A stretch of 64,000 bases of DNA, from the NCBI GenBank assembly GCA_034387635.1, contig JAOANU010000024.1, positions 1 through 64,000 on the forward strand, in the 5' to 3' direction. Source of the DNA: Rhodosporidiobolus odoratus. Its lineage: Eukaryota > Basidiomycota > Microbotryomycetes > Sporidiobolales > Sporidiobolaceae. Under the pieces are notes generated by a model. It was not told the origin of the DNA and did no database searches. It saw only the letters and a list, made by a program, of their open reading frames with translations. The position numbers and the translations under genes are program-made. Within the stretch, counting starts at the first letter, position 1. Every line of letters starts with the position of its first letter. Below, one piece after another: positions 21,372 through 33,074 of this stretch.

Positions 21372-21479
21372 TGCTAGCACCCTTGCAGCAACCCTGGAAC
21401 TAGGGCCCGGTGTTGCCACATGAAGCCTTGCTAGACGCGAGAGAGAACAACGTGTGAACGGTGAACAGCAAACTAACAA

Positions 21480-22700
21480 AGAACCAGTCTACTTACCTGG
21501 GGGCGTGAGAGTGGTGTGTGAATGGTGAAGAAGAGAAAGGAAATCAAGGAAGACAAGGTTAGAAGGGAAGTGGAGATACATACTGTGCACTGTCTCACAC
21601 CTCCTCCAGGTACGGCGGTACGACTAACTGCAGAAGGATAGACAATCTGGGAAAGGTAGAGACTAACCAAAGAAGTCAAGGAGAACAAGGACCAATATAG
21701 TGTGTAGCGGACAAAGGGGAGAAAGGGATCCCACCACTTTGACCTTCCCAAACCAAACATCAACTCCTCCTCAAGTTTGACGCCCACCCTGAACTACTCT
21801 CGCAACCATCACGCAGATACCTTCTGACCAGTTTTCTGCTGACTGCGGCTTTTTGTAGAAGCCTTGAGACGGCGGAAAGCACAAGCTGCCTAGCTACAGC
21901 AATATGGTCTCTGCTGAAGACAAGAGAGAACAATTGTGCACAGTAAAAGCAAGCAAAGCAAGCAGAGCAATCGGGGTAGGAACAACTTGGGGAAGGTAGA
22001 GTGACTAGCATAGTCAGAGACGGCCAAACCTGAGGTGGGGCAAAGTAGGAAAGAGGGGGGAGAGACTTGTGCCAACAGCTTCAATGGTCACATACCAAAC
22101 TGCGACTTGACCCAAAGACACATCCTCAAGTTGTCAGGTCTATCACCCACCCTGAATTGCTGTCATAAGTGTCATTGCTGAAGACACCAAAACTACCAAG
22201 AACAGAAGCATGAGAACAGCTCCAACAGGGTAAAGGCTAATCAAGGAGGTGAGGGCTAACCCATCATGAAGCTGGGCAAAGTACAGGGAAGGAAAGAAAC
22301 AGAGAGAGGCAGGACAAGGTGTCACCCATGAGCGGAAAAAGTGGTCTGGGCAAATCTCTGCCGGTCAATGCCTTCCAATTGCTTGCGCTTTGCCTGGGAT
22401 AGGCACTGGCCGCACAGGCGCTTCAACCTGTTCAATCCGGGTTCCCAAGTGGAAATGTACACAAAGCAGCAACAGCAAAATTCTCTCCCTTGAGCAGGTG
22501 GAAGGTGCTGTGAGTTAAAAGCCGGTACAGTCCCAGAGTCTCTCTAAAGGCGAGAGGAGACATGTGTGAGCAACTCGTAATACAGTCTAAAGTACTCAGG
22601 AAGAAACTACAACAAACCTAAAGGCAAGAGGAGACATGTGTGAGCAACTAAAGAAGAAGAGAAGTTCCCGCCTCCGCTCCGTCCTTGCTCCACCCTAACC
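21480..22700. repeat. Diverged tandem-repeat region
   Basis: Related segments recur here: cccaccctgaa... near 21783 and 22147; aggtagag...gactaacc near 21655 and a relative near 21997; ggggcaaagtaggaaag near 22037 and gggcaaagtacaggg near 22265. A 30-base direct repeat (aggagacatgtgtgagcaac core) sits at ~22547 and ~22617. Minus frames over the area are hydrophobic (Leu/Ser-rich) but short and broken. It may be a degraded element or a decayed multi-exon membrane-protein gene. I cannot decide. Confidence 0.4.
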
Positions 22701-24313
22701 TCCTCTCCATGTCCGCGTCTTCTCCGTCGCGCTTCCAATCACTCCCCACTTTCACACTGTGTTTGATGCCTCACTCGCTCAAACAGACAGAGATTGAAAG
22801 GCCAAAGGATTGTACTGGCAAGCAATCTAACTCAGCGTGAGCGTCTACAGATACAAGAGAAAGGCAGCGTACCTGGCGAGCGATTCAACTCAGCGTGAGC
22901 GTGAGGAAAGAAGGCAAGCCAGGTTTAACTTTGGGCTGAGTCGACTTCATCACTCAATATCCAAACCACCAGTGACAACCGCAACCACAACAACTCCTCG
23001 ATGTCTCCCCCTGCCATGATTCGTAAGGGTGTAGCACAACCTGACCGCGCAAGTCATAAAAGTGTGATTCCTTACAGCAGGACGGAAAGGTCGAACTGGG
23101 ATGAGAAAGGCCACATTCAAGCTTGTTGCTTTACCTTGGGGTGGTTCCCGCTGACTGGGATGTTTTCTACAAAGTTCTGTTAAGAGAGACCACCCACCAA
23201 GCATCCTCCTACCAACCCAACCTTGCTGTACCGCTGTTTGCTCGGCCTGGTCGGTGCCGTAAGGAAGCATCCCTTACTGTAACTGATCTACGCGTACTCC
23301 TCAAAGTCTCAGGTGAAGTCTTGTCCAAGGACATGCTGGACAACTCGAGGTGCTGAGGGCTGAGAGTAATTCCCTGTCAACACCACTCACTGTTTCCCGC
23401 TGCCCAGTGAGGCCGCAATCGAGCAGCATATGTCGAAGTATATTCAGGGTTGAGAAGGTCATACAAAGGCTACCTTATCATGCTTCTGCTGCTCTTGCCA
23501 AGCCGAGTTCAGCTTTGCTTATTTGCCCATGTGTATGGGACTATCCACTTTTTACATCCCCCGGTATTGTGTGGGTACAAAGAGGCAACTCCAACCCAAA
23601 CAGCGCCGATTTGCGGTCCTGTCGGGAACAGCCTATTTTGAAGTCCCTCAGGAGCCGGCTTTCCGTGTGTCCGGCAGTGCTGGACGAGTGTCTGCCATCT
23701 CGGTAATCCTACTTTGGCAGGATGCGGTCTTTACCCTTGCCTTCAGTCCAAAGAATCTGTCACTTGCGCTGCGGTTTCTCTCGCGCTCCTCCTGACCGTC
23801 GTCAGCCACTAGTATCTTCTCTCGCCTCATCTAGCTACACAGTCGCGCCCGAAGCAAAATTGCACGCCCGTTGGCGAAGACTCTCGCACAGTGCCCATCA
23901 GCCAGGAGCCGCAAATGGCAAGAAAGCATACCTTGCAATTCTTAAGCAGGTCCTCGCTGTAACCCGTGTGTTGAAGAAAGGCTCAGGCAGCGAAGCTGTC
24001 AAGGAACGAGAGAGGGAAGGGCGGGTCAATGAGTGAGTGCGACTAGCAGGACGAATCTCTCGTTCCTCAGGGGAGCGAAACGCGCATACCAGTACCCTTC
24101 CGCCCAACCGCATGGAACGGGCAGTACTCGATGCATGAACAGGTGGGCTTGGTAGAGGTGAGCAAAGCAAGCATATTGACTTGAGAGAAGAACGGGGACA
24201 ACGCAGCGGTCACTTTTTCTTCTCTCCACGCCGGGGATCTCCCGACTGTACCGTTCGGAAGGGAAACCAACCAGTGTTCCACCAGATGCTGCCAAACCGA
24301 TCCTCCGTTCCGC
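22701..24313. other. Gene-poor segment with short direct repeats
   Basis: No supported gene. An imperfect direct repeat of about 30 bases ending aactcagcgtgagcgt occurs at ~22815 and ~22876. Short frames around 23350-23830 lack domains. The right end is the 3' flank of uS9. Confidence 0.35.
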
Positions 24314-24998
24314 TTAACGGTAGGACTTCTGGTAGCGAGAGCGAGCGCTGCAAACAAGAAAAATGGGTTAGACAACATCTCAAAGTACTGCGAGGTATGG
24401 ACAGCGTACCCCCTGCACAAGTGAACAGAGAGTGTCAGTAGAATGCTCTGCAGTAGTCCAAACGAGGTACAAACAACCGTACTTTCCGCCAAACTTCTTC
24501 GGCTCGCACCTCCTGGGGTCAGCGACAAGGAGGGACCTGTCGTAGGCAACGAGAACCTTGCGGATTTCGAGGGCCGAAGCAGCGTCCTCGTACTTGGCGA
24601 CGTAGGCAACAACCGCCTTGGCGATAGCCTGGCGGAGAGCGTAGAGCTGCGAGGTGTGACCACCACCCGAAACGCGGAGACGGATGTCCATGCGGGAGAG
24701 GGGGGACGGGAGCGAGGTGGTCGACGAGACGAACTGCTGGAGGAGGAGGACGGGCTCGTAGAGCTTGGCGCGGAGGATGGGGGTGCCGAAGAGGGAGATG
24801 GGGGTACCGTTGACCTTGATGAGGCCCTTGCCCTCCTGCACAATTACACAACCGTCGTCAACGATGCCGTCCCTCTGCCCGCACGCTGATCTGACATTCG
24901 AACCCCCACAAATAGGGAGACCAACTAACCCTGGCCAAAGCCACGGCGGTGGCGGTCTTCTTCTTGCCGAAGGTTTGGACGGACTGCGTCGCAGACAT
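24314..24998 (-). CDS. RPS16: 40S ribosomal protein uS9 (RPS16)
   Basis: A cytosolic small-subunit protein whose C-terminal tail reaches the decoding-site tRNA. Exon 1 starts at 24998: [20 protein letters not shown]. After an intron (donor gttagt) the main exon begins [19 protein letters not shown] and includes [31 protein letters not shown] and [14 protein letters not shown]. The final exon encodes RSRYQKSYR and the stop at 24314-24316. The family blocks [15 protein letters not shown] and the C-terminal RxRYQKSYR are unmistakable. The stretch between PVLL and the IRLRV strand is longer than usual (it includes [12 protein letters not shown]). A partial duplicate of its 3' end lies at 21070-21371. 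Confidence 0.95.
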
Positions 24999-26054
24999 CT
25001 GAAGAGTGTGATGGAGCAGGGGCAAAGGCGGACGCGCGGAGGTACAGTGCGGAGTGGTGCAGCAAGTCGAGGGGGAGAAGGTAGTGCAGTGGTAACAATG
25101 GCGAACATGCAAGGACATAACCGTCAGCTACTGATGCGGGAGCAGCAGGGTCAGGGATACCAGACGCACCTTGACTGTATCACAGAACAGCACGCAGAAG
25201 AGGGGAACAAGGTCAGCACGCGGTCCTCGTCGCCCATTCAACGCACCGTGCTAGTCCAGCCCAGTCTATCCTGCGCAGACCGCTCCTTCGACCTGTCTAC
25301 TGCGTTGCCGTGCTCTTCCCCTGCGGTTCACGCTGTCCTGACTGCTCCCTGCAAACTTGGTCCCTCTCGCCGACTTTGAGACGGCATCGGCAGGTCGTAC
25401 TTGTACCGGAGGGTAGGGCGGGAAAGGCAGAGGGTCGCTGAGGGTGTGGTAGACGGTACAGAGCAGCTTGTAAGCGAGTATACTTACAGAATTGGCGGGA
25501 AGACGAGAAGCAAGAGCCGCGCCCAACATCGAGCTCACCCAGCTTCAACTCTCAACCATCCCTCACTTACTGCCACTATGGACTAATGTCGCTGGCTAGA
25601 CTGCTCGAACATACGCTTCTTGCACAGCGTCGTACGACGTTGTACCGCTTGACCCCGATAGGACACCCTCTCTTACTGGGCGATATGAATCTCCGCCTCT
25701 ACTCGGTGAGGTCACGGCTGTTGGGCTAAGTCGGTATAGCTGTCTTTGGTAGCTTGTTCAGAATGCGAAGCCAAAGTGCATTACCGTCCACACTCGATGT
25801 TGTGCGTCCGTCGCTTCCGTCATATACCCGCTCCATCCCATGCTCCGCCTGCGAGAGGGTTCTTCGCTCGTCCAACTGTGATCATGTGCTCCGCCCGATA
25901 CTCTTCACCAGTTCTGGGAGCAACCCGCTTACCCGCTCATACCGGACTGCTGAGCAAGCGTGAACTCCAACCCGCATGGCCTCCATTCGACCTGCTCAGT
26001 TCATCGCTTCCTCCTTGGCTTAAAGCGCCCGAGGTTCCTGCATCACACGACGCA
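24999..26054. other. Intergenic region upstream of uS9 and of the FAD oxidoreductase
   Basis: This holds the promoters of uS9 (minus) and, on the right, of the oxidoreductase (plus). On the minus strand at 25530-25488 a short start (MLGAALASRLPANS) is followed by a perfect gtaagt donor, which could be exon 1 of a very small gene or a leader intron, but I found no matching downstream exon. Nothing else is supported. Confidence 0.35.
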
Positions 26055-28432
26055 ATGACCGACGCCTCCTCCCGTCCCGCCACTTGCGAACCACTGGCAG
26101 CGGCAAACTTCCCCCACACCCGCACCTTTCATCCCGCTTCGCCGCCTGTCGCCTCGCCTCTCGACTCATACTGGACCGCACACTTCGCCTCCTCACTGAC
26201 ACACCGCAACGCGACCGGATCGTTGCCGGAAGAGGCGGATGTGCTCATCATAGGGAGCGGGCTGACTGGGACTTGCGCTGCGGCCGAACTCGTCGATAAG
26301 CTCATCGCTGAGCCTGTGAGGGATGAGACCGGTCGTACAAAGACGACGAAGGTCGTTGCTGTCGAGGCGCGGACATTCTGCTCAGGCGCTACCGGTGCGC
26401 CTTGCTCAGCTCCGCTATTTTCCCCACTCAGTCCCTTCATTGACTCTGTTCTCCCGCAGGTCGTAATGGCGGGCATCTTACTGCCTACCCGGTCGCGCAC
26501 TTCGACGCTCTTGTCAAGAAGTATGGCGTCAATGATGCGATCAGGGCGGTTCATCTAGAGAACGAGGCGATACGATGGGTGCTCGAAACGGTACGGAGCG
26601 AAGGATGGCAGGAAGATGTGGATCTACAGGCCGGCGGCGGAACAGTACGCTTCGTTCACTCAGCTGCCGGTATTCTCGCCTTCCGAAGGCCGCAGCCTGC
26701 TCACGCCTCCCGCCTCGGCGTTCAATCCCTGCTTTGCTCTTCATGCTTTGCAGCTTATTCTTTGCGACTCGCAAGCCCAGCTTACTTCCATACGAGCCTC
26801 TCTTAGCTCAGCAGCCAAGGTAGGGCTCGACATCTCCAGCTTCCGATTCGTCGAGCCTGAAGAGGCTCGACGAACTTGGGGCGCGGCCTGTGTGGGTGGG
26901 GTACTGGTTCCAGGCAACAACCTCTACCCGCTCAAGCTGTACGCTTCTTTCCCACTTTTCTTGTGCGGTTCGTACCCGATCCGGCTGAGCCCGACGGGAC
27001 TTTTCGCAGCGTCACCAAGCTTTTCCAGCGCGCCTTGCGTCGGTCCGCTGCAGCTGCTGAAACGGCTAGGCAGACTGGTCTCGCCCCGCCTGTACAGCTC
27101 GAGCTGTACACGCATACTGTGGCTGATAGCGTCGACAAGGGTTCCTTACAGCGAGACTGGCTTGTCAAGACGTCGAGGGGGAACATCGAGGCGTGCGCTG
27201 CTTTCTATTTCGCCTCGTCTTCCCTGGTTACATTGTTACATTGTTACACTGGACACAGCCAAGTTAAAGCCACGATCTTCATACCTGATGCGCGGTGTCT
27301 TCTATGCGCAGCTCACACGTCCTACACGCAACAAACGGCTATGCTTCCTCCGTTCTTCCTTCCTTTGCCTCCTCCCCTACATTTCCCGGCATCCTCCCAA
27401 CCCGCGCCCAATGCCTCTCCCTTCTGCCCGCCTCTCCATCATCCCCATCCACGCCACTCTCAGCCTGGCAGAACGCCTTCTCTCCCACCTCGACTTCACC
27501 CGGAAAAGGCGTCAACACCTACGCTTTTCTGCGCGCGTATTCTGCGGCGGGCGAGGAGAGAGGAGAGATCATCATTGGTGGGATGAGGGAGCATACGGAA
27601 GGCTGGGAATGGGGTGTGGAGAATGATGGAGAGGTCAATGTCGAGGTCGGGAAAGCGTTGAGGAAGAGTCTGAAGGTCACTTGGCCCGGAGTGTTCGATG
27701 TTCGCAGGAAGGGGAGCACGTCGAGAAGGAAGCCAGAGACGGAGGAGCTGCAGGTGCAAAGGGAATGGACGGGTATTATGGGTTACCGAGCGGAGGGCAT
27801 TCCCTTGGTACGTTTCGTCCTCGACCCCGACCGTCGTACCACAGCTTTTCCGAGCCAACGGGGCGCTTGTGCGCTTGCCAGAGCCTCCATCCGCCCTAGT
27901 TCACAGGGGTTCGCTCTGACATCACTTCTGTTTAGGTTGGACCCGTCTACATCGACAGCCGGAAGCAAGAAGGGCAATGGATTGCAGCCGGCTGTGGGTT
28001 TCCTCCCTCCTCTGCTCCGGGAACTTCCTCGCTCGCTGACTCACTGGCTGGCTCTGTTCTCGCAGACTCTGGCCATGGAATGCCTCGAGCGCCTCCTTCG
28101 TAGGTTCCTTATCATATGTCAAGTCACCAGAACCCCACGTTGCACTGTCATCCCCCACTTCGGCCAGATTACACGGTAAGTCTGTACACATCACTCTCGC
28201 TCACTCTCGATCTCTCCGCAGCGCCCACGTCATTGCCTGCCTCATCCACCATCACCTTGTCGGTTCTTCTACACCTTTCCAACTTCCGCCCTTCTTCCCG
28301 CGACATCTTCTCGCTACATCCGATGGTAAAGGCAATGCATCGACGACCCTTACAGAGGAGTCTGAGAAGGAGAAGAACAAGGAGGCAGGCTGGGTTTTGG
28401 TCGAGAAGGCGGTAGGGGAAATTTCGGTTTGA
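26055..28432 (+). CDS. FAD-dependent oxidoreductase of the DAO family
   Basis: Start at 26055 (MTDASSRPATCEPLAAANF). The FAD-binding Rossmann motif is EADVLIIGSGLTGTCAAAEL (G-x-G-x-x-G), followed by the strand VVAVEARTFCSGATG. After a ~70 nt intron the frame resumes GRNGGHLTAYPVAHFDAL, the RNGGHL motif typical of glycine/amino-acid oxidase-like fungal DAO proteins. Later exons give FVEPEEARRTWGAACVGG, a substrate-domain block KLFQRALRRSAAAAETARQ, the FAD-contact segment ATNGYASSVLPSF, GEIIIGGMREHTEGWEWG, and near the end GPVYIDSRK with SGHGMPRAP, the C-terminal FAD-binding glycine loop. The last exon starts AHVIACLIHHHLVGSS and ends VEKAVGEISV at 28432. At least seven introns. The substrate is unknown; cytosol or peroxisome is possible. 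Confidence 0.85.
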
Positions 28433-28843
28433 AGGATAAAGCAGCCTGTGAAAGTTCGACTGCAGCAGAGCACTGCAGATTCCAAATACAAGTATCTGCT
28501 ACTGGCCGTTGCCGGCAGGACCGTGCTATATGAACAGAGTCACTGTGACGAGAAGGAGACGTGCGAGGTGGGGAAGGGTTCCAAGCACCCATGGTCGGCG
28601 AGCGTGCCACAACCCTTCGACTAGCTACAGATCACCCCGTATACTTGCACGTCGCTTTCAGGTCCGCATCAGCCTCCGCCGGCTTAGGGCCCCACCGTAG
28701 ATTGAACCGCCGAAGATGGGGGACGATGCGCTCCTTCTGCTCGATCAGCATGTGGAGGACCGACTACTCGTAGAGACCCCGCGGTAGCGTGATGGACTCG
28801 AGGTATTGTGGAAGGTGCCGGAGGAAGGAGTTGCCGAGGCTGT
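28433..28843. other. Convergent intergenic region
   Basis: This lies between the FAD oxidoreductase stop and the stop of the decayed F-box gene. No gene seen. Confidence 0.35.
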
Positions 28844-29857
28844 TTAAGTCGCGGGTTCCGGAGGAAGGCCAGAAATCGTCAGATCGCGGAGAGAGGGGGG
28901 TAGGGCTTTCAGGCTCGCGGCTATGGCGGAAATGCGGAGCCATTCGCTGATTGGTTGGAGTGTGTCAAGTTCGAGCTTCAGCGTGCGAAGTGAGGTGAGG
29001 CTGGATAAGGAGGGGTGAAAGTCGTCGTCGAACCAGAGAACGAGTGATGTGAGATTTGTGGCGGAGAGGAGGAGATTGTCAAAGTAGGGACGGTCGATGT
29101 CGTTGCTGTCGGCGTACCAGTCAACCCACCCTCGCTTGAGTTCGAGGTGCTCAACAGACGGGCAATCTGCCAACTCTGGTCGGTTACCTTCGGCCGTAGA
29201 TCCTATGACCCATGTCAAGCGCCGAAGGCAGAGAGCCACAGTTCCGATGTCGACGGCGGCGGGGACGGTCAGATCGTTGACAGCCAACAAAGTGACACCT
29301 TAGAAGTATTGTTGGTACGAGGTTGTGACGGCATACTCCGACTCGTCATTGACGCTTTCCGCCTCTTTCATGATGAGCTCCTCGAGCTGAGGAAGGCTGA
29401 CGAGCAGAAGCCCAATGTCGATGGCGTGCGCCAGCAGCCATCGCTGCTCAAACTGACGACGGTGTAACAGCTCCATCGCAGTTTCGCGCAAGGGGCTTGC
29501 TTCTCTGCCGATCTCCGACTGAGCCCAGCCAGTGCCTCGCCAGCAGTTGAAAGCGACTCCGTAGTCATGACCGACTCTCCCAAGTTCTGATCGATAACCG
29601 CTTGACGAGCTGGCGAAGGTGACGATGGCGGAGGAGGGTATGGTAAAGCTCGTGGGTGGGCGACGTTGGTGTGAGCGGCGCCAGCGTGCCGTCGACCTTT
29701 CGCCAGAAGTCAAGCTCGAGTTGTAGGCTGCGGTACAGGCGAGGCTGGGCGGAAGAAAAGAGGGTGCGGGAAGCGAGACAGCAATGAGCGAGGCCCTCGT
29801 CGCTGTCGCAGAAGGAGATGATCAGATCGACGAGCTCTGTCGGAAGAGTGACCTAGC
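28844..29857 (-). pseudogene. F-box/LRR-type gene, frameshifted and interrupted by TAA
   Basis: An exon after ttgctag opens VTLPTELVDLIISFCDSDEG, an F-box-like helix pair, and continues LASRTLFSSAQPRLYRSLQL. Near 29590 coding potential moves to another frame (GHDYGVAFNCWRGTGW...) with no usable intron between. That second frame runs through LPQLEELIMKEAESVNDES to TTSYQQYF and hits TAA at 29300-29302. The same frame then continues TVPAAVDIGTVALCLRRLTW and leucine-rich repeats (NLLLSATNLTSLVLWFDD, SSLTSLRTLKLELDTL) to the stop at 28844. One frameshift and one in-frame stop indicate a pseudogene, or two sequence errors. An upstream exon ending QNQDLK may carry the start. Confidence 0.65.
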
Positions 29858-30245
29858 AAGGGAACGATCAGTGGAGCCCTTGGAGAATGGGCAGAAGATT
29901 CGCACTCTGAACTGCGGACCTTGAGATCCTGGTTCTGACGCCCCTTCCTGTCCTTACTTATTGACGGCGCGTCGGTTGTAGCTGTATGACGCTCGACATC
30001 AGCCGTAGCCGCTACCAAGGCGAGGATAGGAAGACAAGCGTGCTGTTTCGCCTGACGAGATGACCTTCTTCGATCCCGTCACTCAGAACGCGTGGCGCTG
30101 CTGCTTCTACCTTCACCGAGTGTTGAGGGCGCGTAAGCATCTGAGAGTTGTTCTGCGTGCCCATCTTGTATAGTCGCGGTGCTATCGAAGAGGAGATGAG
30201 ACAAGATCTCTTTTCCGCCTTGTACCCCTCGCTACAAGCTTGGAA
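29858..30245. other. Upstream of the decayed F-box gene and of the hydrolase
   Basis: The left ~150 bases contain a putative 67 nt intron and an upstream exon of the F-box gene (DAPSISKDRKGRQNQDLK). I see no ATG for it in frame. The remainder is promoter for the plus-strand hydrolase. Confidence 0.35.
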
Positions 30246-31587
30246 ATGCTTTCGATACCATACAGACTCTCATCCACTCGATTCGCAGCGCGCCGCACCT
30301 ATGCCACAACGCCTGAAGCGGTTCAACTCTCCTTCGAACGACAAACCCCATCCAACCTCACATCGTCAAGAGCACCGCTCGTAGTGCTACATGGGCTCTA
30401 CGGAAGCAAGCAGAACTGGCGCAGTCTAGCTAAGGGGATGGCATCGAAGCTGAACAGAGAGGTCTTCACTCTAGTAAGTCCTTTTTCTCGCGTTCGGGTG
30501 GGGCGGGGTCGTCCTCGAACAGCTGCTTCACCTGCTGACTATGTGCTCAACCTCGTGTAGGACCTCAGAAATCACGGACAGTCACCTCACCGGCGGGAAT
30601 GCGGCTACGAAGACTTGGCGGGCGATGTTAAGGCTTTTATTGAGAAGGAGCACCAGCTTGATGACTGTGTTGTGGTTGGACACTCGATGTACGCGCTCTC
30701 TTCCTCTACTCACATTCAGCACGTGCTGATCTCTACTACTCCAAAGGGGTGGCAAAGTCGCCATGGCTCTTGCGCTTGGTGGGTGCGAGCCGATCTCAAA
30801 GCTCGTCGGTGAGATTCTTCTCGAGAACTCGAGGATTTTGCCATACCCGGACTGACGCTGTGTCTTATCACAGTCGTCGATATCGCGCCCGGCGTCGGCA
30901 AGATCTCGCCTGAGTTCCGCGCTTACCTCGATGCTATGAAGGAGATTGACGCAGCCCAGGTCATGTCGCGGAAAGAAGCAGATCAGATTCTGCAGAAGAC
31001 TGAGCCGGTGCGCCCCCCGCCCCCCGCCCCCCCCTACCCCCGCAAAGTCTCTCGCCTGCTCAAACCTTCTCTCGGGCTTTCTCTGTACTCACCTCGCGGT
31101 GCTGTAGGATCTCGGCGTTCGACAGTTCCTCCTCACCAACATTGACCGCGGTTCTCCGTCAGACCCATACAAGTTTCGCCTTCCGTTGCCTTATCTGAGC
31201 AACGCTATCGAAGAGATTGGTGCTTTCCCATATCAACCGGGAGAAAGGGTATTTGAGAAGCCTTCGCTGTTCCTCAAGGGTACGTCCCTCTTTCCCGTCA
31301 TGTTTTGCCTTTGCAACTGGCTTGATCAGCGGACTGAGCTGACTTGAGGGCTCTTTGGCAACAGGGAGCAAGAGCAAGTACATCAACTCGCGCAATATTC
31401 CACTCGTCAAGCAATTCTTCCCCAACTCGCAAGTCGAGACGCTTGAAACCGGTCACTGGGGTATGTCTTTGCTGCCTTTGTAACGTTACTTGCCTAAGGA
31501 AGTGTTGCTGATCCGCCTCGGATTACAGTACATGCTGAGAAGCCGAAGGAGTTCGTCGGGTTGTTAGATACGTTCTTGAAGGAATAG
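30246..31587 (+). CDS. Mitochondrial alpha/beta hydrolase, ABHD11/Imo32 (Eat1) family
   Basis: Start at 30246 with an Arg/Ser-rich mitochondrial leader (MLSIPYRLSSTRFAARRTYA). The oxyanion block is LVVLHGLYGSKQNWRSLAKG. After an intron comes DLRNHGQSPHRRECGYEDLA, then the nucleophile elbow VVGHSMGGKVAMALALGG rebuilt across a splice in the Met codon. Next are VVDIAPGVGKISPEFRAYLD (DIAP is a family hallmark), DLGVRQFLLTNIDRG, and ETLETGHW with VHAEKPKEF carrying the catalytic His. Predicted Ser-Asp-His triad. Seven exons, stop at 31585-31587. In yeasts the family includes Imo32 and the ethanol acetyltransferase Eat1; human ABHD11 guards the lipoylated 2-oxoglutarate dehydrogenase complex. Which activity applies here cannot be read from the sequence. 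Confidence 0.9.
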
Positions 31588-32560
31588 AATCTATTGCTCA
31601 ATCAACCGGAGGATACATAAGCTGGTGGGCCACAAGTAGCTCTGGTTCGGGATCAATACTGATATATTTCACGGACCGCGTTGAGGAGATTGTGTCTGTG
31701 TATCTGCCGCGAAATTGCCGTCGGCCACTTCGGCAGTAAAATCCCCTGGATTGCACTTTCCCCGTTGATGCAGTCTGCGAGGTAGCATATGCGTGTCATC
31801 ACAAGACATTCTGCCCTGAGACCTCGCCTGACACACGCCGTGCATTGTCGGGGCTGAATACTCGACTACGAGCCTGGGGATCGCCTGGAGTTTCAGTGTT
31901 TCGTGTCCAGCTTACTTCCATAAGGGATACAATCGCCGCAGTGCTGTACAGACCGCTCTACTAGCCGCTCGCTGTGCAAAACGACTGGACTGTAGAATAG
32001 GTCAGGCAGGGAGCAGCCAAACATGGCGGACCTTCTCAAGTAGGACGAAGACTTGACTCTTCAGCACGCAAGGGCTACAGCGGACGCAAGACACAGTATC
32101 AGACCGCCTGTAACTTACAGCTCAGGGCTGGGGAGTTCCAGCTTTGGCTCCTACCTCCCCATCAGAAATATGGGTGGCGGAAGGAACAACTTGAGAGGAT
32201 GCGCACAAAGAGCTGGATTTCTGTGCTGCGACCGGCTTGAAGCTCAATAGCAGACAGAAGGGCTTCGACTGTGGGTCTACCCTCATCTGTGCCATTGAAT
32301 CGGTGCACTTTCTGGTGAGGAAGCATGGCGTTTCCTTCCGCCAGTGGCTGGATGCTCCCATGCTACTCATGCCATGGGAGTGAATATTCATGCACATGCC
32401 GCGACAGAGCAGGGAAAACACCTCGGCAATATGTAGGAACCACACTGCTTGGCTTAGGTCCGCCTGAGCCGCTCAGATGCAGCGGGAGAGAAACAGACTT
32501 GGGACTCTCTCTCGAGTCTTCTCTCATTCCTCGGAGGGATAGCCCTAGACAAGCTCAACG
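31588..32560. other. Intergenic region, nothing recognised
   Basis: About 970 bases without a convincing gene on either strand. It lies between the hydrolase stop and the start of the duplicated tRNA block. Confidence 0.4.
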
Positions 32561-32974
32561 GAAGCATATAGCTCGCCGTCCGTAGCGGCCTTGCGGCTGC
32601 TCTGCGGCTTGCGCTTCCCTTCACCTGACCTTCTAACCCGGTTCCTCGTTCTCTGCGCACGGCAGAGACCAGCAGATGTGCTACAATTTGGGTGTCGCTA
32701 TACGCTCATCGCACAGGTACCTCAGTACCCCTTACCAATGATCCTAGCAACCCTACCTCTAGCTCTTCTGTGTTTTGTACTGTATGTCGGCGGTCCCTCC
32801 TCATTTTTTCCTTTCCCCAACGATCTGACCCTGGCCATCTGGTCCCACGATGGATAGCAAGGTATGCGTCGGGCTGAGGACATGCTGCTAGGCAGGGGAT
32901 GCTTGAAAGACAGCAGCCTAGAAGAGCTACACTGACGGATCATATACGTTATATTTGGCTGCGTTGCCATACAA
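32561..32974. repeat. Inverted diverged duplicate of the tRNA upstream flank, copy 2
   Basis: Matches the reverse complement of 13855 to about 14230 with many substitutions. Good islands are ggctgaggacatg, gaaagacagcagcctagaag and atatttggctgcg. Weaker islands continue leftward (tgaccttctaacc versus cgaccttctcaacc). No coding potential seen. Confidence 0.75.
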
Positions 32975-33074
32975 GGTTGTATCGTCTAGTGGTTAGGACA
33001 TCAGGTTTTGACTTTGTGTCAAGACCCTGGCAACACCATATCCTGGTAACCTGGGTTCGAACCCCAGTACGACC
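32975..33074 (+). tRNA. tRNA-Gln(TTG) with intron, copy 2
   Basis: 100 nt, identical base for base to the minus-strand copy at 13755-13854, including the ~29 nt intron after position 37. It has the same cloverleaf: acceptor GGTTGTA/TACGACC, D-stem GTCT/GGAC, anticodon TTG in loop TTTTGA, and T-arm CTGGGTTCGAACCCCAG. The downstream flank (ctacatttttgcccccc) is also shared with copy 1, apart from a longer C-run there. Confidence 0.93.

Noticed and set aside
25266..25548. Possible tiny mitochondrial protein gene starting MLGAALASRLPANS
   Set aside because: There is a good gtaagt donor but no convincing downstream exon, so not listed as a gene.
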